64,000 nucleotides of DNA from contig CBDCCX010000006.1 of NCBI GenBank assembly GCA_965215165.1, positions 2,728,001 through 2,792,000 of the forward strand, written 5' to 3'. The translations under genes and the position numbers were made by a program. Under the pieces are notes generated by a model. The model did no database searches. It saw only the letters and a program-made list of their open reading frames with translations, and was not told the DNA's origin. This document shows, one piece after another, positions 25,998 to 34,138 of this stretch (its first letter is position 1; every line of letters begins with the position of its first letter). This stretch comes from JANQRZ01 sp965215165 (GTDB taxonomy: Bacteria; Bacteroidota; Rhodothermia; Rhodothermales; JANQRZ01).

Positions 25998-27155
25998 TCA
26001 GGTGGCACTGGCGTGGCGGGAGACGTTCAGCAGCAGGCCCGCCATCACGCCGGTGGCGAGGAGCGAGGTGCCGCCGTAGGAGACGAACGGCATCGGCAGG
26101 CCGGTGACGGGAAACAGCCCGCTCGCCACGCCCGCGTTGACGAAGCCGTAGAGCACGAGCACCGTCGTCAGCCCGACCGCGAGGAAGAGGCCGAGCGGGT
26201 CCGGGGCCTGCCGGGCGATCCGCAGGAACCCCCGGAAGAGCAGCAGTACGAAGGCGAACAGGAGCGCGCCCGCGCCGACGAGCCCCCACTCCTCGGCGAC
26301 GATGGCGAAGATGAAGTCGTTGTACGGGGCCGGCAGGAAGTCGCGCTGCACGCTCTTGCCCGGCCCGACGCCCGTCAGCCCGCCCATCGCAATCGCGATC
26401 CGCGCCTGGCGCGCCTGGTAGCCCTCGTCCTGGTCCGAGAAGACGGCCGCCGCCTCGGTGTTCGAGAACACCTTCACTCCGGTCCAGCTCTCGACGCGCG
26501 CCGCGCGCTGCGGCGACGACAGCAGAAACAGGCTCGCCAGCACCAGGCCGGCCGCCGCCAGCCCGCCGAGGTGGAGCCACCGCACGCGGCCGATCACCAT
26601 CATCGCCCCGACCGCCGCCGAGAGCACGACCGCCGTCGACAGGTCCTCCAGCCCGATCAGCAGGATCGTCGGGACGGTCCACAGCAGGAGCGGGACGAAG
26701 CCGCGCTCGAACTCCTCGATGTAGGCCTGCTTCCGGGCCAGCAGCACGGCCAGGTGCAGGATGAGCGCGACCTTGGCGAGGTCGGACGGCTGGAACGAGA
26801 CCCCGCCGACCTCCAGCCACCGCTGCGCCCCGCCGAGCACGACGCCCGAGACCTGCACTGCTGCCAGCAGCAGCAGCGCTCCGGCCAAGAGCCACTTCGA
26901 GAGCCGCGCCAGCCGCCGGTAGTCGAGCAGCGACACCACGCCGACGGCCGCGAGCGCGAGGCCGGTCCGCCCGAGGTGGCGGAAGAGGAAGCGCTCGGTG
27001 TCGCCGCCGGACTTGGTCTCGGCCAGGAACGAGAGCGCGCTGTAGACCGCCACCACGCCGAGCGCGGCGAGCGCGACGACGACCCACACGACGAGCTTGT
27101 CGGCGGGCTGCATCGCCGCAGCGCGGGTTCGGATATGGGAAGCGACTGTTGCCAT
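25998..27155 (-). CDS. ftsW: SEDS peptidoglycan glycosyltransferase FtsW
   Basis: 385 aa, polytopic SEDS protein with about ten membrane helices that polymerises lipid II at the septum with FtsI. Family features: LAAVGVVSLLDYRRL, GAQRWLEVGGVSFQPSDLAKVALILHLA, YIEEFERGFVPLLL, LEDLSTAVVL, FLPAPYNDFIFAIVAEEWGLVG (catalytic Asp region) and the C-terminal PVTGLPMPFVSYGGTSLLATG. It lies between two copies of the palindromic element (51 bp from the murD stop; 4 bp from the other copy). Confidence 0.95.
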   Translation of the reverse strand: MATVASHIRTRAAAMQPADKLVVWVVVALAALGVVAVYSALSFLAETKSGGDTERFLFRHLGRTGLALAAVGVVSLLDYRRLARLSKWLLAGALLLLAAVQVSGVVLGGAQRWLEVGGVSFQPSDLAKVALILHLAVLLARKQAYIEEFERGFVPLLLWTVPTILLIGLEDLSTAVVLSAAVGAMMVIGRVRWLHLGGLAAAGLVLASLFLLSSPQRAARVESWTGVKVFSNTEAAAVFSDQDEGYQARQARIAIAMGGLTGVGPGKSVQRDFLPAPYNDFIFAIVAEEWGLVGAGALLFAFVLLLFRGFLRIARQAPDPLGLFLAVGLTTVLVLYGFVNAGVASGLFPVTGLPMPFVSYGGTSLLATGVMAGLLLNVSRHASAT

Positions 27156-27165
27156 CGGTGAGGGT

Positions 27166-27193
27166 GTAGGGGCGACCGGCCGGTCGCCCCTGC
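27166..27193. repeat. Palindromic element, copy 3 (28 bp, one mismatch)
   Basis: Same palindrome, with TGC instead of TAC at the right end. It sits in the 51-bp gap between ftsW and murD. Confidence 0.92.
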
Positions 27194-27206
27194 GGGGATG
27201 GTTCGG

Positions 27207-28583
27207 TTACAGGCTGTTGACGAGGCGCTTGAACTCGTCGCCGCGCTCCTCGTAGTTGCGGTACATGTCGAACGAGGCGCAGGCCGGGCTGAGGAGGATC
27301 GCGTCGCCGTCCTCGGCCATCAGGCGGGCGAACTGGATGGCCTCCTCCATCGAGTGGGCGCGGGCGGCGGCCTTGGCGTGGTCGCCGAGCTCGAGCACCA
27401 CCTTGTCGCCGCTCTCGCCGAGGCCGACCACGCCGCGGCAGCGCTCGCGGACGAGCGGCTGGAGCGAGGCGTAGTCGTTGCCCTTGTCGCGCCCGCCAGC
27501 GATCAGGACGACGGGCTCGTCGAAGCTCTCGAGCGCGTACCAGACGGCGTTGACGTTGGTCGCCTTCGAGTCGTTGACGTAGCGGACGCCCCGGAACGTG
27601 CGGACGGCCTCGAGGCGGTGCGGGACGCCCTCGAACGAGGCGAGGCTCTCGCGCACCACGTCGGACGAGATCTCCATCGCCCGCGCCGCGACGGCCGCCG
27701 CGAGCGAGTTGTAGAGGTTGTGGCGGCCGCGCAGCGCGAGGTCGGAGGCGGGCATGAGCACGTCGTCCATCATGGGGTTCTCGTCGGGTGAGGGCAGGCG
27801 GAGGACGAGGTGGCCGTCGCGGAGGAAGGCCCCTCGGTCCAGGTCGTGTTCGAGGCTGATCGGACAGAGCGTGACGCCGTCCGGGGCGTCGCGCTCGGCG
27901 CGCTCGCGCAGCAGGTCGTCGTCCTGGTTGTAGACGAGCACGTCGCCGGGCTGCTGGTTTTCGAAGAGCCGGAGCTTGCTCGCGGCATAGCGTTCGAAGG
28001 AATGGTCGTAGCGGTCGAGGTGGTCGGGCGTGATGTTGAGCAGGACCCCGACGTGGGGGCGGAAGGCGTCGATGTGGTCGAGCTGGAAGCTGGAGACTTC
28101 GAGCACGACCGTCGTCCCGCCGGCGCACTCGGCGACCCGGTCCGCGAAGGCGGTCCCGATGTTGCCGGCGACGACGAGCGGGCGCTCGGCTGTGCGAAAC
28201 ACGTGGGCGACGAGGGAGGTCGTCGTGGTCTTGCCGTTGCTGCCGGTGATGGCGACGATCGGGGCGTCGCAGAACCAGGACGCGACCTCGATCTCGGAGT
28301 AGACCGGCAGGCCGCCGCCGAGGGCGTGCTGCACCAGGCTCGCGGTGGTCGGCACGCCGGGCGAGACGGCGAGGAAGTCGGCGTCGAGCGCGCGCGCGGT
28401 GTGGCCGCCGAACTCGTAGCCGACCTGCGCGGCGTCGAGCTCGGCTTCGAGGCCGGGGGCGGGGTTTCCCTGCTCCGTGAGGAACACGTCCGCCCCCCGC
28501 TCGGCGAGGAGCCGCGCCACCGCCAGGCCGGAGCGCGCTCCGCCGACGACGGTGACCTTCGTATCTGTGACGTCGCGGCTCAT
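27207..28583 (-). CDS. murD: UDP-N-acetylmuramoyl-L-alanine--D-glutamate ligase
   Basis: 458 aa; adds D-Glu to the precursor. Motifs: VTVVGGARSGLAVARLL, SPGVPTTASLVQ, ITGSNGKTTTTSLVAHV, NIGTAF, EVSSFQLDHID, LNITPDHLDRY, RGRHNLYNSLAAAVAA, EGVPHRLEAVRTFRGVRYVNDSKATNVNA, LIAGGRDKGNDY and LSPACASFDMYRNYEERGDEFKRLV. The start at 28583 overlaps the mraY stop by four bases (ATGA). Confidence 0.97.
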   Translation of the reverse strand: MSRDVTDTKVTVVGGARSGLAVARLLAERGADVFLTEQGNPAPGLEAELDAAQVGYEFGGHTARALDADFLAVSPGVPTTASLVQHALGGGLPVYSEIEVASWFCDAPIVAITGSNGKTTTTSLVAHVFRTAERPLVVAGNIGTAFADRVAECAGGTTVVLEVSSFQLDHIDAFRPHVGVLLNITPDHLDRYDHSFERYAASKLRLFENQQPGDVLVYNQDDDLLRERAERDAPDGVTLCPISLEHDLDRGAFLRDGHLVLRLPSPDENPMMDDVLMPASDLALRGRHNLYNSLAAAVAARAMEISSDVVRESLASFEGVPHRLEAVRTFRGVRYVNDSKATNVNAVWYALESFDEPVVLIAGGRDKGNDYASLQPLVRERCRGVVGLGESGDKVVLELGDHAKAAARAHSMEEAIQFARLMAEDGDAILLSPACASFDMYRNYEERGDEFKRLVNSL

Positions 28584-29734
28584 CGGATGCGGAGGACGAG
28601 GAGGGTGAGGATGACGAGCATCGCCGTCACGATCCAGAAGCGGATCACGATCTTGGCCTCGTGCACGCCGAGCGCCTCGTAGTGGTGGTGCAGCGGGGCC
28701 ATCTTGAAGACGCGCACGCCTTCGCCCGTCGTGGCCTTGGTGTACTTGAAGTAGCCTGTCTGGATGATGACCGACAGCGTCTCGACGAAGAAGATGGCGC
28801 ACAGCACCGGCAGCAGCAGCTCCTTCTTGATCATGATCGCGACGGTCCCGATGGCCGCGCCGAGCGCGAGCGAGCCGGTGTCGCCCATGAAGACCTGCGC
28901 CGGGTAGCCGTTGTACCACAGGAACCCGAAGCACGCCGCCGCCATCGCCGCGACGAAGACCGTCAGCTCGCCCGAGAGCGGGAGGTAGAGGTCGTTCACG
29001 AAGTCGGCGAGGTTGGCATTCCCGGTGATGTAGACCAGCCCGACCAGGCCAATCGAGACGAACGCCGCCGTGCCGGTCGTCAGCCCGTCGAGGCCGTCGG
29101 TGATGTTGACGGCGTTCGAGACGGCCGTCACGATGAAAACGACGATCGGGATGTAGATCAGCCAGCCGAGGTCGAAGCCGACGAGCGGGCTGAGGAAGTC
29201 GTAGTCGAACGTGCCGTCGGCGATGAAGGGCAAGCTCGTGAGGGTGTTGGTCTCGCGAAAGACGGGCAGGAAGTAGAGCGCCGCGCCGAGGACGAGGCCG
29301 AGCGAGGTCTGCCCGGCGATCTTGGTCCACTCCTCGACGCCCTGCTTGTCGCGCTTGACGACCTTGATGTAGTCGTCGGCAAAGCCGATCGCGCCCATCC
29401 AGACCGTCGAGAGCAGGACGAGCAGGATGTACGGGTTGGTGAGGTCGCCCCAGAGGAGGGTCGCGCCGCAGAGGGCGAGCAGGATGATGATGCCGCCCAT
29501 GGTCGGGGTGCCGGCCTTGTGCTCGTGGCTGACGGCCCCGGCGTCGTCGCCCTCGCGGACGGTCTCGCCGAGCTGGCGGGTGCGGAGGAAGAGGATGATC
29601 CGTTTCCCGGCGAAGAGCGCGATCAGCAGCGCCGTCACCGCCGCGAGCGAGGCGCGGACGGTGATGAAGCCGAAGACCTGGAAGCCCGGCGGGGCGTAGG
29701 TCGTCTCCAGCCAGTGGAAGAGGTGATAGAGCAT
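28580..29734 (-). CDS. mraY: Phospho-N-acetylmuramoyl-pentapeptide-transferase
   Basis: 384 aa. Transfers phospho-MurNAc-pentapeptide to undecaprenyl phosphate to make lipid I in the inner membrane. The start at 29734 (MLYHLFHWLE) fits the family; an earlier GTG would lie in the flanking palindrome. About ten membrane helices and the catalytic motifs are present: KAGTPTMGG, IGFADDYIKVVKRDKQG (DDxxK), VSNAVNITDGLDGL, GYPAQVFMGDTGSLALG and FKMAPLHHHYEALG. Gene order and length are normal. Confidence 0.97.
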   Translation of the reverse strand: MLYHLFHWLETTYAPPGFQVFGFITVRASLAAVTALLIALFAGKRIILFLRTRQLGETVREGDDAGAVSHEHKAGTPTMGGIIILLALCGATLLWGDLTNPYILLVLLSTVWMGAIGFADDYIKVVKRDKQGVEEWTKIAGQTSLGLVLGAALYFLPVFRETNTLTSLPFIADGTFDYDFLSPLVGFDLGWLIYIPIVVFIVTAVSNAVNITDGLDGLTTGTAAFVSIGLVGLVYITGNANLADFVNDLYLPLSGELTVFVAAMAAACFGFLWYNGYPAQVFMGDTGSLALGAAIGTVAIMIKKELLLPVLCAIFFVETLSVIIQTGYFKYTKATTGEGVRVFKMAPLHHHYEALGVHEAKIVIRFWIVTAMLVILTLLVLRIR

Positions 29735-29768
29735 CGCGGGGTCAGCGAAGAGGTCGAGGTCGGCGAAG

Positions 29769-29813
29769 GGACACACCGCCGGTGTGTCCGTACGACGTCA
29801 TGACGACGTCATG
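29769..29813. repeat. Short palindrome plus tandem 11-bp repeat between murE and mraY
   Basis: GGACACACCG, one base, then its reverse complement (29769-29789), followed by two tandem ACGACGTCATG units (29792-29802 and 29803-29813). The second unit contains the TGA stop codon of murE (minus strand, 29809-29811). Confidence 0.85.
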
Positions 29814-31455
29814 ATTGGGTGGGCGTGGCGCGGTGGGCGAAGGCGGCGCGCACGGCCGCGCGGTCGTCGAAGGCCCGGCGCTCGGTGCCGACGATCTGGT
29901 AGGCCTCGTGGCCCTTGCCGGCGACCACCACCACGTCGCCCGGCGCGGCGGCGGCGGCGGCGGCGGCATCGCGGATCGCCTCGGCGCGGTCCGGGGTCAC
30001 GGTCGCGGTGTCGGCCGAGGTCATGCCGGCGAGGATCTCGGCGAGGATCGCGCCGGGCGGCTCGGTGCGCGGGTTGTCGTTCGTCAGGATCACCCGGTCG
30101 GCGAGGCGCTCGGCGATGGCCCCCATCGCGGGGCGCTTGGCGCGGTCGCGGTCGCCGCCGCAGCCGACGACGCAGGTCAGCGCGCCGCCCTCGGGCATCA
30201 TGTCGCGCACGGTGGCGAGGACGTTCTCGAGCGCGTCCGGCGTGTGGGCGTAGTCGACGACCGCGAGCACGCCGTCATCGGAGCGGATGGTCTCGAGGCG
30301 GCCTGGCACTGGCGGGGCCTCCTGGAGCGCGTCGAGCACGGCGGCGGCGGGGTAGCCGAGCGCCGCGCCGGTGGCGTAGGCGGCGGCGAGGTTGTAGGCG
30401 TTGAACGCCCCGGCGAGGCGGTAGCGCCGGACCTCGCCGCCGAGCCGCAGCCGGAGGCCCGCGAGGCTGTTCTCGACGATCTCGAACGAGACGTCCTCCT
30501 CGGCCGAGACGTCCTCCTCGGCCGAGACGTCCTCCTCGGCCGAGACGTCCTCCTCGGCCGAGACGTCCTCCTCGGCCGAGACGTCCTCCTCGGGCCGGTC
30601 TTCAAAATCGTCGGCGGCGCGGTGGGACCTACGAGCTTCCGGGTCAGGGAAGCCCTGTCCGTAGGTCACGGTCCGCGCCGCCGACCCCTTCACCATCGCC
30701 GTCCAGGACAGGTCGTCCCGGTTGGCGATTACCACGGCCCCCTCGGCGAGGCCTACGAAGAGCGATGCTTTCGCGTCGCGGTAGGCCTCTACCGAACCGT
30801 GGTAGTCAAGATGGTCATGGGTAAGGTTGGTGAAAATCGCGGCGGCAAACTGCTGGCCCCGCGTGCGGCTCTGGGCGAGCGCGTGGCTCGACACCTCCAT
30901 CGCGCACGCCGTGCAGCCGGCGTCCGCCATCCGGCGGAGGAGCGCGTTCAGCGCGAGCGCGTCCGGCGTCGTGTGCGTCGCCGCTTGGGTCTCGCTCCCG
31001 ATCCGCACCTCGATGGTCCCGACGAGACCCGCCGTTTCGCCGAGCGCCGAGAGGAGGTGGTGGAGCAGGAAAGCCGTCGTCGTCTTGCCGTTCGTTCCGG
31101 TCACGCCCACGAGCCGCAGCGCCCGGCTCGGGTGGTCGAAGAAGACGGCCGCCGCCTCGGCGAGGGCGGCCCGCGTGTCCGTGACGGTCACGAGAGCCGC
31201 CCCGCCCAGTGTTTCGGGAGGCGACTGGCAGACTACGGCCGTCGCCCCGTGTTGCACAGCCTTGTCAAGGAACAGGTGCCCGTCGGCGTGCGCTCCGCGT
31301 ATCGCGAAGAAGCAGCCGTTCGGGCCGACGGCTCGGCTGTCGTGCGCGAGCCCGTCGATGGGGATATCAAGGTTTCCCGTGGCCGCCACGAGCAGCCCCG
31401 CCTCGCGGAGAGGAGCCAGCAGGCTGCGGAGCGGAAGCGGCTCACGACGGCTCAC
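29809..31455 (-). CDS. murE: UDP-MurNAc-tripeptide synthetase (probably meso-DAP adding) with an acidic tandem-repeat insert
   Basis: 548 aa from a GTG at 31455 that overlaps the ftsI stop (GTGA). Motifs: FFAIRGAHADGHLFLDKAVQHGA, ATP-binding GVTGTNGKTTT (residues ~118-127), HTTPDAL, MEVSSHAL, FTNLTHDHLDYHGS, PGRLETI, VDYAHTPDAL, GCGGDRDRAKRP and DNPRTEPP. The DNPR motif indicates meso-diaminopimelate as the third residue. Between residues ~267 and 323, in the central domain, lies an acidic insert of EEDVSA repeated six times, encoded by an 18-bp tandem repeat. The insert is in frame and outside the catalytic motifs, so the enzyme is probably functional. Confidence 0.95.
   Translation of the reverse strand: MSRREPLPLRSLLAPLREAGLLVAATGNLDIPIDGLAHDSRAVGPNGCFFAIRGAHADGHLFLDKAVQHGATAVVCQSPPETLGGAALVTVTDTRAALAEAAAVFFDHPSRALRLVGVTGTNGKTTTAFLLHHLLSALGETAGLVGTIEVRIGSETQAATHTTPDALALNALLRRMADAGCTACAMEVSSHALAQSRTRGQQFAAAIFTNLTHDHLDYHGSVEAYRDAKASLFVGLAEGAVVIANRDDLSWTAMVKGSAARTVTYGQGFPDPEARRSHRAADDFEDRPEEDVSAEEDVSAEEDVSAEEDVSAEEDVSAEEDVSFEIVENSLAGLRLRLGGEVRRYRLAGAFNAYNLAAAYATGAALGYPAAAVLDALQEAPPVPGRLETIRSDDGVLAVVDYAHTPDALENVLATVRDMMPEGGALTCVVGCGGDRDRAKRPAMGAIAERLADRVILTNDNPRTEPPGAILAEILAGMTSADTATVTPDRAEAIRDAAAAAAAAPGDVVVVAGKGHEAYQIVGTERRAFDDRAAVRAAFAHRATPTQS
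30488..30594. repeat. 18-bp tandem repeat within murE
   Basis: Six head-to-tail copies of GAGACGTCCTCCTCGGCC (plus strand), five perfect and the last diverging at its end. Being a multiple of three, any change in copy number keeps the frame. Confidence 0.97.
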
Positions 31456-33563
31456 GGGAAGGAGTGGCAGGTCAGGCGCGCGGACGCGGGCAGCGAGGCC
31501 CCCGGCGCGGGCGACTGATCGGTGACGACGCCGGCTCCGCCAAGCTGCGCGGTGACGCCGAGCGCGGCCAGCCATGCCGCGGCCTGCCGGGCGCTCAGGC
31601 CCCGCACGTCTGGCATCTGACCCTGAGTGGTTTCGGTGGGAGCGGTGCCGGCAGACGCCACGGCGGCGAGGCGGACCGTCCGGCGCAGCTCGGTGTCGAG
31701 CCCTGCGCCGGGGTGTTGGACGGTCGCCTCCCGCCAAGCGTCGCCCTCGGTGGCGACGGCGAAGCCGAGCGTGCGAAGCTGCTGCGCGGCGACCGCCTGC
31801 GGCCGGCCGGTCACGTCCGGCAGCACGGCCGCGAGACGGACTGGGAGCGAGTCGGCAGCGGCGGTGTGCCCGGCGAGCGTGGGCATCACGCCGGTCCAGC
31901 GCGCGGCGGTGCGCGCGAAGACGGGGGCCGAGACGGTCCCGCCGTAGCGCCCGGTCTTCGGGTGGTGCATCAGCACGAGCAGCACCACCTTGGGGTCGTC
32001 CGCCGGGAACATCCCGACGAAGGTGGCGCGGTAGATGCTGGTGTAGCCGCCGGCGGTGGCGAGCCGGGCCGTGCCCGTTTTGCCCGCGATGCGAAGCCCC
32101 TCGACGGCCGCCTTCGGCGCGGTCCCGCCCTCGGCGACGACCCGCTCGAAGAGGGGCCGGAGCGTCGCGGCGGTCTCGGCGCGGAAGGCGCGGCGGACCG
32201 AGTCCTGCGGCGCGCGCCACAGCGTCCGCCCCGCCACGTCCCGCCGCTCGGCGACGAGGTACGGGTGGACGAGCACGCCGCCATTGGCGAGCGCGGCGTA
32301 GGCGGCGGCGATCTGCAGCGGCGTCGCGTTGACGGCATAGCCAATGCTCATCGACGTCTTGGTGGTGCCGCTCCAGCGCTCCGGCTTGCGGAGCGTCCCG
32401 CCGACCTCGCCCGGCAGGTCGATGAGCGTCGCCTGCCCGAAGCCCAGGTCGCGGGCGGTGCGGTAGAAGTCCGCCGCGCCGAGCCGCTGCGCGGTCTTGG
32501 CGAGCGCGATGTTGCTCGACTTGGCGAGGGCCTCGGCGAAGGTGATCGTGCCGTAGGCGTGCGAGTCGCGCATCGTCCGCCCGCCGAAGACGGCCCACCC
32601 CGCGCCGGTCTCGATGGAGTCCTCGGGCGTGACCACCCCGGCCTCGAGCGCGGCGACGGCGGTGACGAGCTTGAAGGTCGAGCCCGGCTCGATCTGGTCG
32701 GTGACGGCGTGGTTGCGGCGGGCGGCGGTCGAGAAGTCGCTCGGGCGGTTGGGGTCGTAGTCCGGCGCGTTCGCCATCGCCAGGACGGCTCCGGTCTGGG
32801 GGTCGAGGGCGACGGCGGTGCCCCAGGTCGCGTCGGCCTCGTCGACCCCGCGCACCAGCTCCTCCTGCAAGATGGATTGGAGGACGAGGTCGAGCGTGAG
32901 GACGAGCTGCTGCCCGTGCCGCGGGGCCACGACGCTGCCGCCGACGAGCGCCTTGATGTGCCCGAGCCGGTCGCGCTGCACGGCCTGCCGGCCCGGCTCG
33001 CCGCGCAGGACGTCGTCGTACTGAAGCTCCAGGCCGGCCGTCCCGCGCAGGTCGGTGTCGACGTGCCCGAGGACGTGGGCGGCGGTGCGGTCGTAGGTGT
33101 AGCGCCGCTCGAAGCCGGGCGTGAGGATGAGGCCGGGCACGTCCCACGTCTCTAGCTCCTCTTTCCTCGCCTCGCCGAGGCTCCGGTGCAGCAACACGTA
33201 CTGCCGGCTCGCGCGGCCCCGGACCTGCCCCCGGACGCGGGCCGCGCTCCGACCGGTCAGCCGCCCGAACTCCGCGTAGAACGATTCGGCGCGGTCGGAG
33301 AACCCCGGCGCGGTCGGGTCGAGGGCGACCTCGTAGCGCGCGGCGTTCGAGGCGAGGGTGCGGCCGGCGCGGTCGAGGATGGCCCCGCGCACGGCGGGGA
33401 TGGTGACGAAGCTCTCGGCCTGGCTCGCGCCTTGCGCCCGCAGCTCCGGCCCCTCGCCGAGATAGATCCGCACGAGCTGCACCGCGACGAGCACGGGCAG
33501 CAAGGCCAGCAACGTCAGGACGACGTAGAGCCTGGCGAGGATATCGGGGCGAGGACTACTCAC
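31452..33563 (-). CDS. ftsI: Septal peptidoglycan transpeptidase (class B PBP, FtsI/PBP3) with PASTA domains
   Basis: 703 aa. A single membrane helix (~10-32) is followed by a PBP dimerisation domain (about 50-200) and the penicillin-binding transpeptidase: SxxK is S295-TFK, SxN is S349-S-N351, and KTG is K495-TGT. Two PASTA-like repeats occupy ~575-703 (LPDVTGRPQAVAAQQLRTLGFAV; MPDVRGLSARQAAAWLAALGV). It crosslinks septal peptidoglycan with FtsW. It overlaps the murE GTG and lies 63 bp after ftsL. Confidence 0.95.
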   Translation of the reverse strand: MSSPRPDILARLYVVLTLLALLPVLVAVQLVRIYLGEGPELRAQGASQAESFVTIPAVRGAILDRAGRTLASNAARYEVALDPTAPGFSDRAESFYAEFGRLTGRSAARVRGQVRGRASRQYVLLHRSLGEARKEELETWDVPGLILTPGFERRYTYDRTAAHVLGHVDTDLRGTAGLELQYDDVLRGEPGRQAVQRDRLGHIKALVGGSVVAPRHGQQLVLTLDLVLQSILQEELVRGVDEADATWGTAVALDPQTGAVLAMANAPDYDPNRPSDFSTAARRNHAVTDQIEPGSTFKLVTAVAALEAGVVTPEDSIETGAGWAVFGGRTMRDSHAYGTITFAEALAKSSNIALAKTAQRLGAADFYRTARDLGFGQATLIDLPGEVGGTLRKPERWSGTTKTSMSIGYAVNATPLQIAAAYAALANGGVLVHPYLVAERRDVAGRTLWRAPQDSVRRAFRAETAATLRPLFERVVAEGGTAPKAAVEGLRIAGKTGTARLATAGGYTSIYRATFVGMFPADDPKVVLLVLMHHPKTGRYGGTVSAPVFARTAARWTGVMPTLAGHTAAADSLPVRLAAVLPDVTGRPQAVAAQQLRTLGFAVATEGDAWREATVQHPGAGLDTELRRTVRLAAVASAGTAPTETTQGQMPDVRGLSARQAAAWLAALGVTAQLGGAGVVTDQSPAPGASLPASARLTCHSFP

Positions 33564-33626
33564 TGTTCGAGGTCGAGGCAGGTCAAGGTCGAGGCAGGGG
33601 CGCGGCGTGTGCCCGTACGCATCGCG

Positions 33627-34097
33627 CTAGGGCGTCGAAAGGTGGATGGGCGGGCCGTAGGCGGAGCCCGGTTCGAGGCCGAGCGCGGCGGCGCGGTGGA
33701 GGACGGTCGTCGGGCTCGCCATGCGGTCGGTCTCGCCGCGGAGGCGGTTGTGCTTGAGCACCAGGCGGTGGTGCTCGCGCTCGAGCTGCTGGACCTCGGC
33801 CACGAGCGCCTGCGTGGCGTAGATGTGCCCGACGTAGAGCGTCAGCACGGCGCACACGGCGGCTACGACGAGGGCGAACCGCAGCGTGGGCACGCCGTCG
33901 ACGAAGCCGGACTTCGGCGCACGGGCGCGCCGCGTGGCCGCGCCCTTCGTCGAGGCGAGGTCGCCCCACGACGGCAGCGCGGAGGCCGTCGCCTTGCGCC
34001 GCGCCGGGCGCTTGGCGCGCGACACGGGCTTCGACGGAGCAGCCTTCCGCGTCGGGCGCGGTCGGCGAGCAGTCGGTTTGGTTTTGGGAGAGGCCAT
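33627..34097 (-). CDS. ftsL: Cell division protein FtsL
   Basis: 156 aa. The first ~75 residues are a highly basic, Lys/Arg/Pro/Ala-rich cytoplasmic tail, longer than in most FtsL. One membrane helix follows (~85-108, LRFALVVAAVCAVLTLYVGHIY), then a coiled coil with leucine-rich heptads (ALVAEVQQLEREHHRLVLKHNRLRGETDRMASP), the FtsL signature, and a C-terminal HLSTP. Family sequences are poorly conserved; the call rests on topology and on the position between rsmH and ftsI. Confidence 0.88.
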   Translation of the reverse strand: MASPKTKPTARRPRPTRKAAPSKPVSRAKRPARRKATASALPSWGDLASTKGAATRRARAPKSGFVDGVPTLRFALVVAAVCAVLTLYVGHIYATQALVAEVQQLEREHHRLVLKHNRLRGETDRMASPTTVLHRAAALGLEPGSAYGPPIHLSTP

Positions 34098-34110
34098 CGG
34101 GGTGTTGAGT

Positions 34111-34138
34111 GCCGGGGCGACCGGCGGGTCGTCCCTAC
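34111..34138. repeat. Palindromic element, copy 4 (degenerate, 28 bp)
   Basis: A diverged copy of the palindromic element (GCCGGGGCGACCGG, then GGGTCGTCCCTAC), lying between rsmH and ftsL. Its CTAC end supplies the TAG stop codon of rsmH (minus strand, 34135-34137). Confidence 0.85.

Noticed and set aside
30488..30594. CRISPR-like array
   Set aside because: The 18-bp units are directly adjacent without spacers and lie in frame within murE.
25990..33147. Long frames of 700-1100 codons overlapping the dcw genes (e.g. to 28128, 29330 and 33147)
   Set aside because: They are the real murD, murE and similar frames extended upstream through neighbouring genes, or shadows. Conserved motifs and overlap starts fix the true boundaries.
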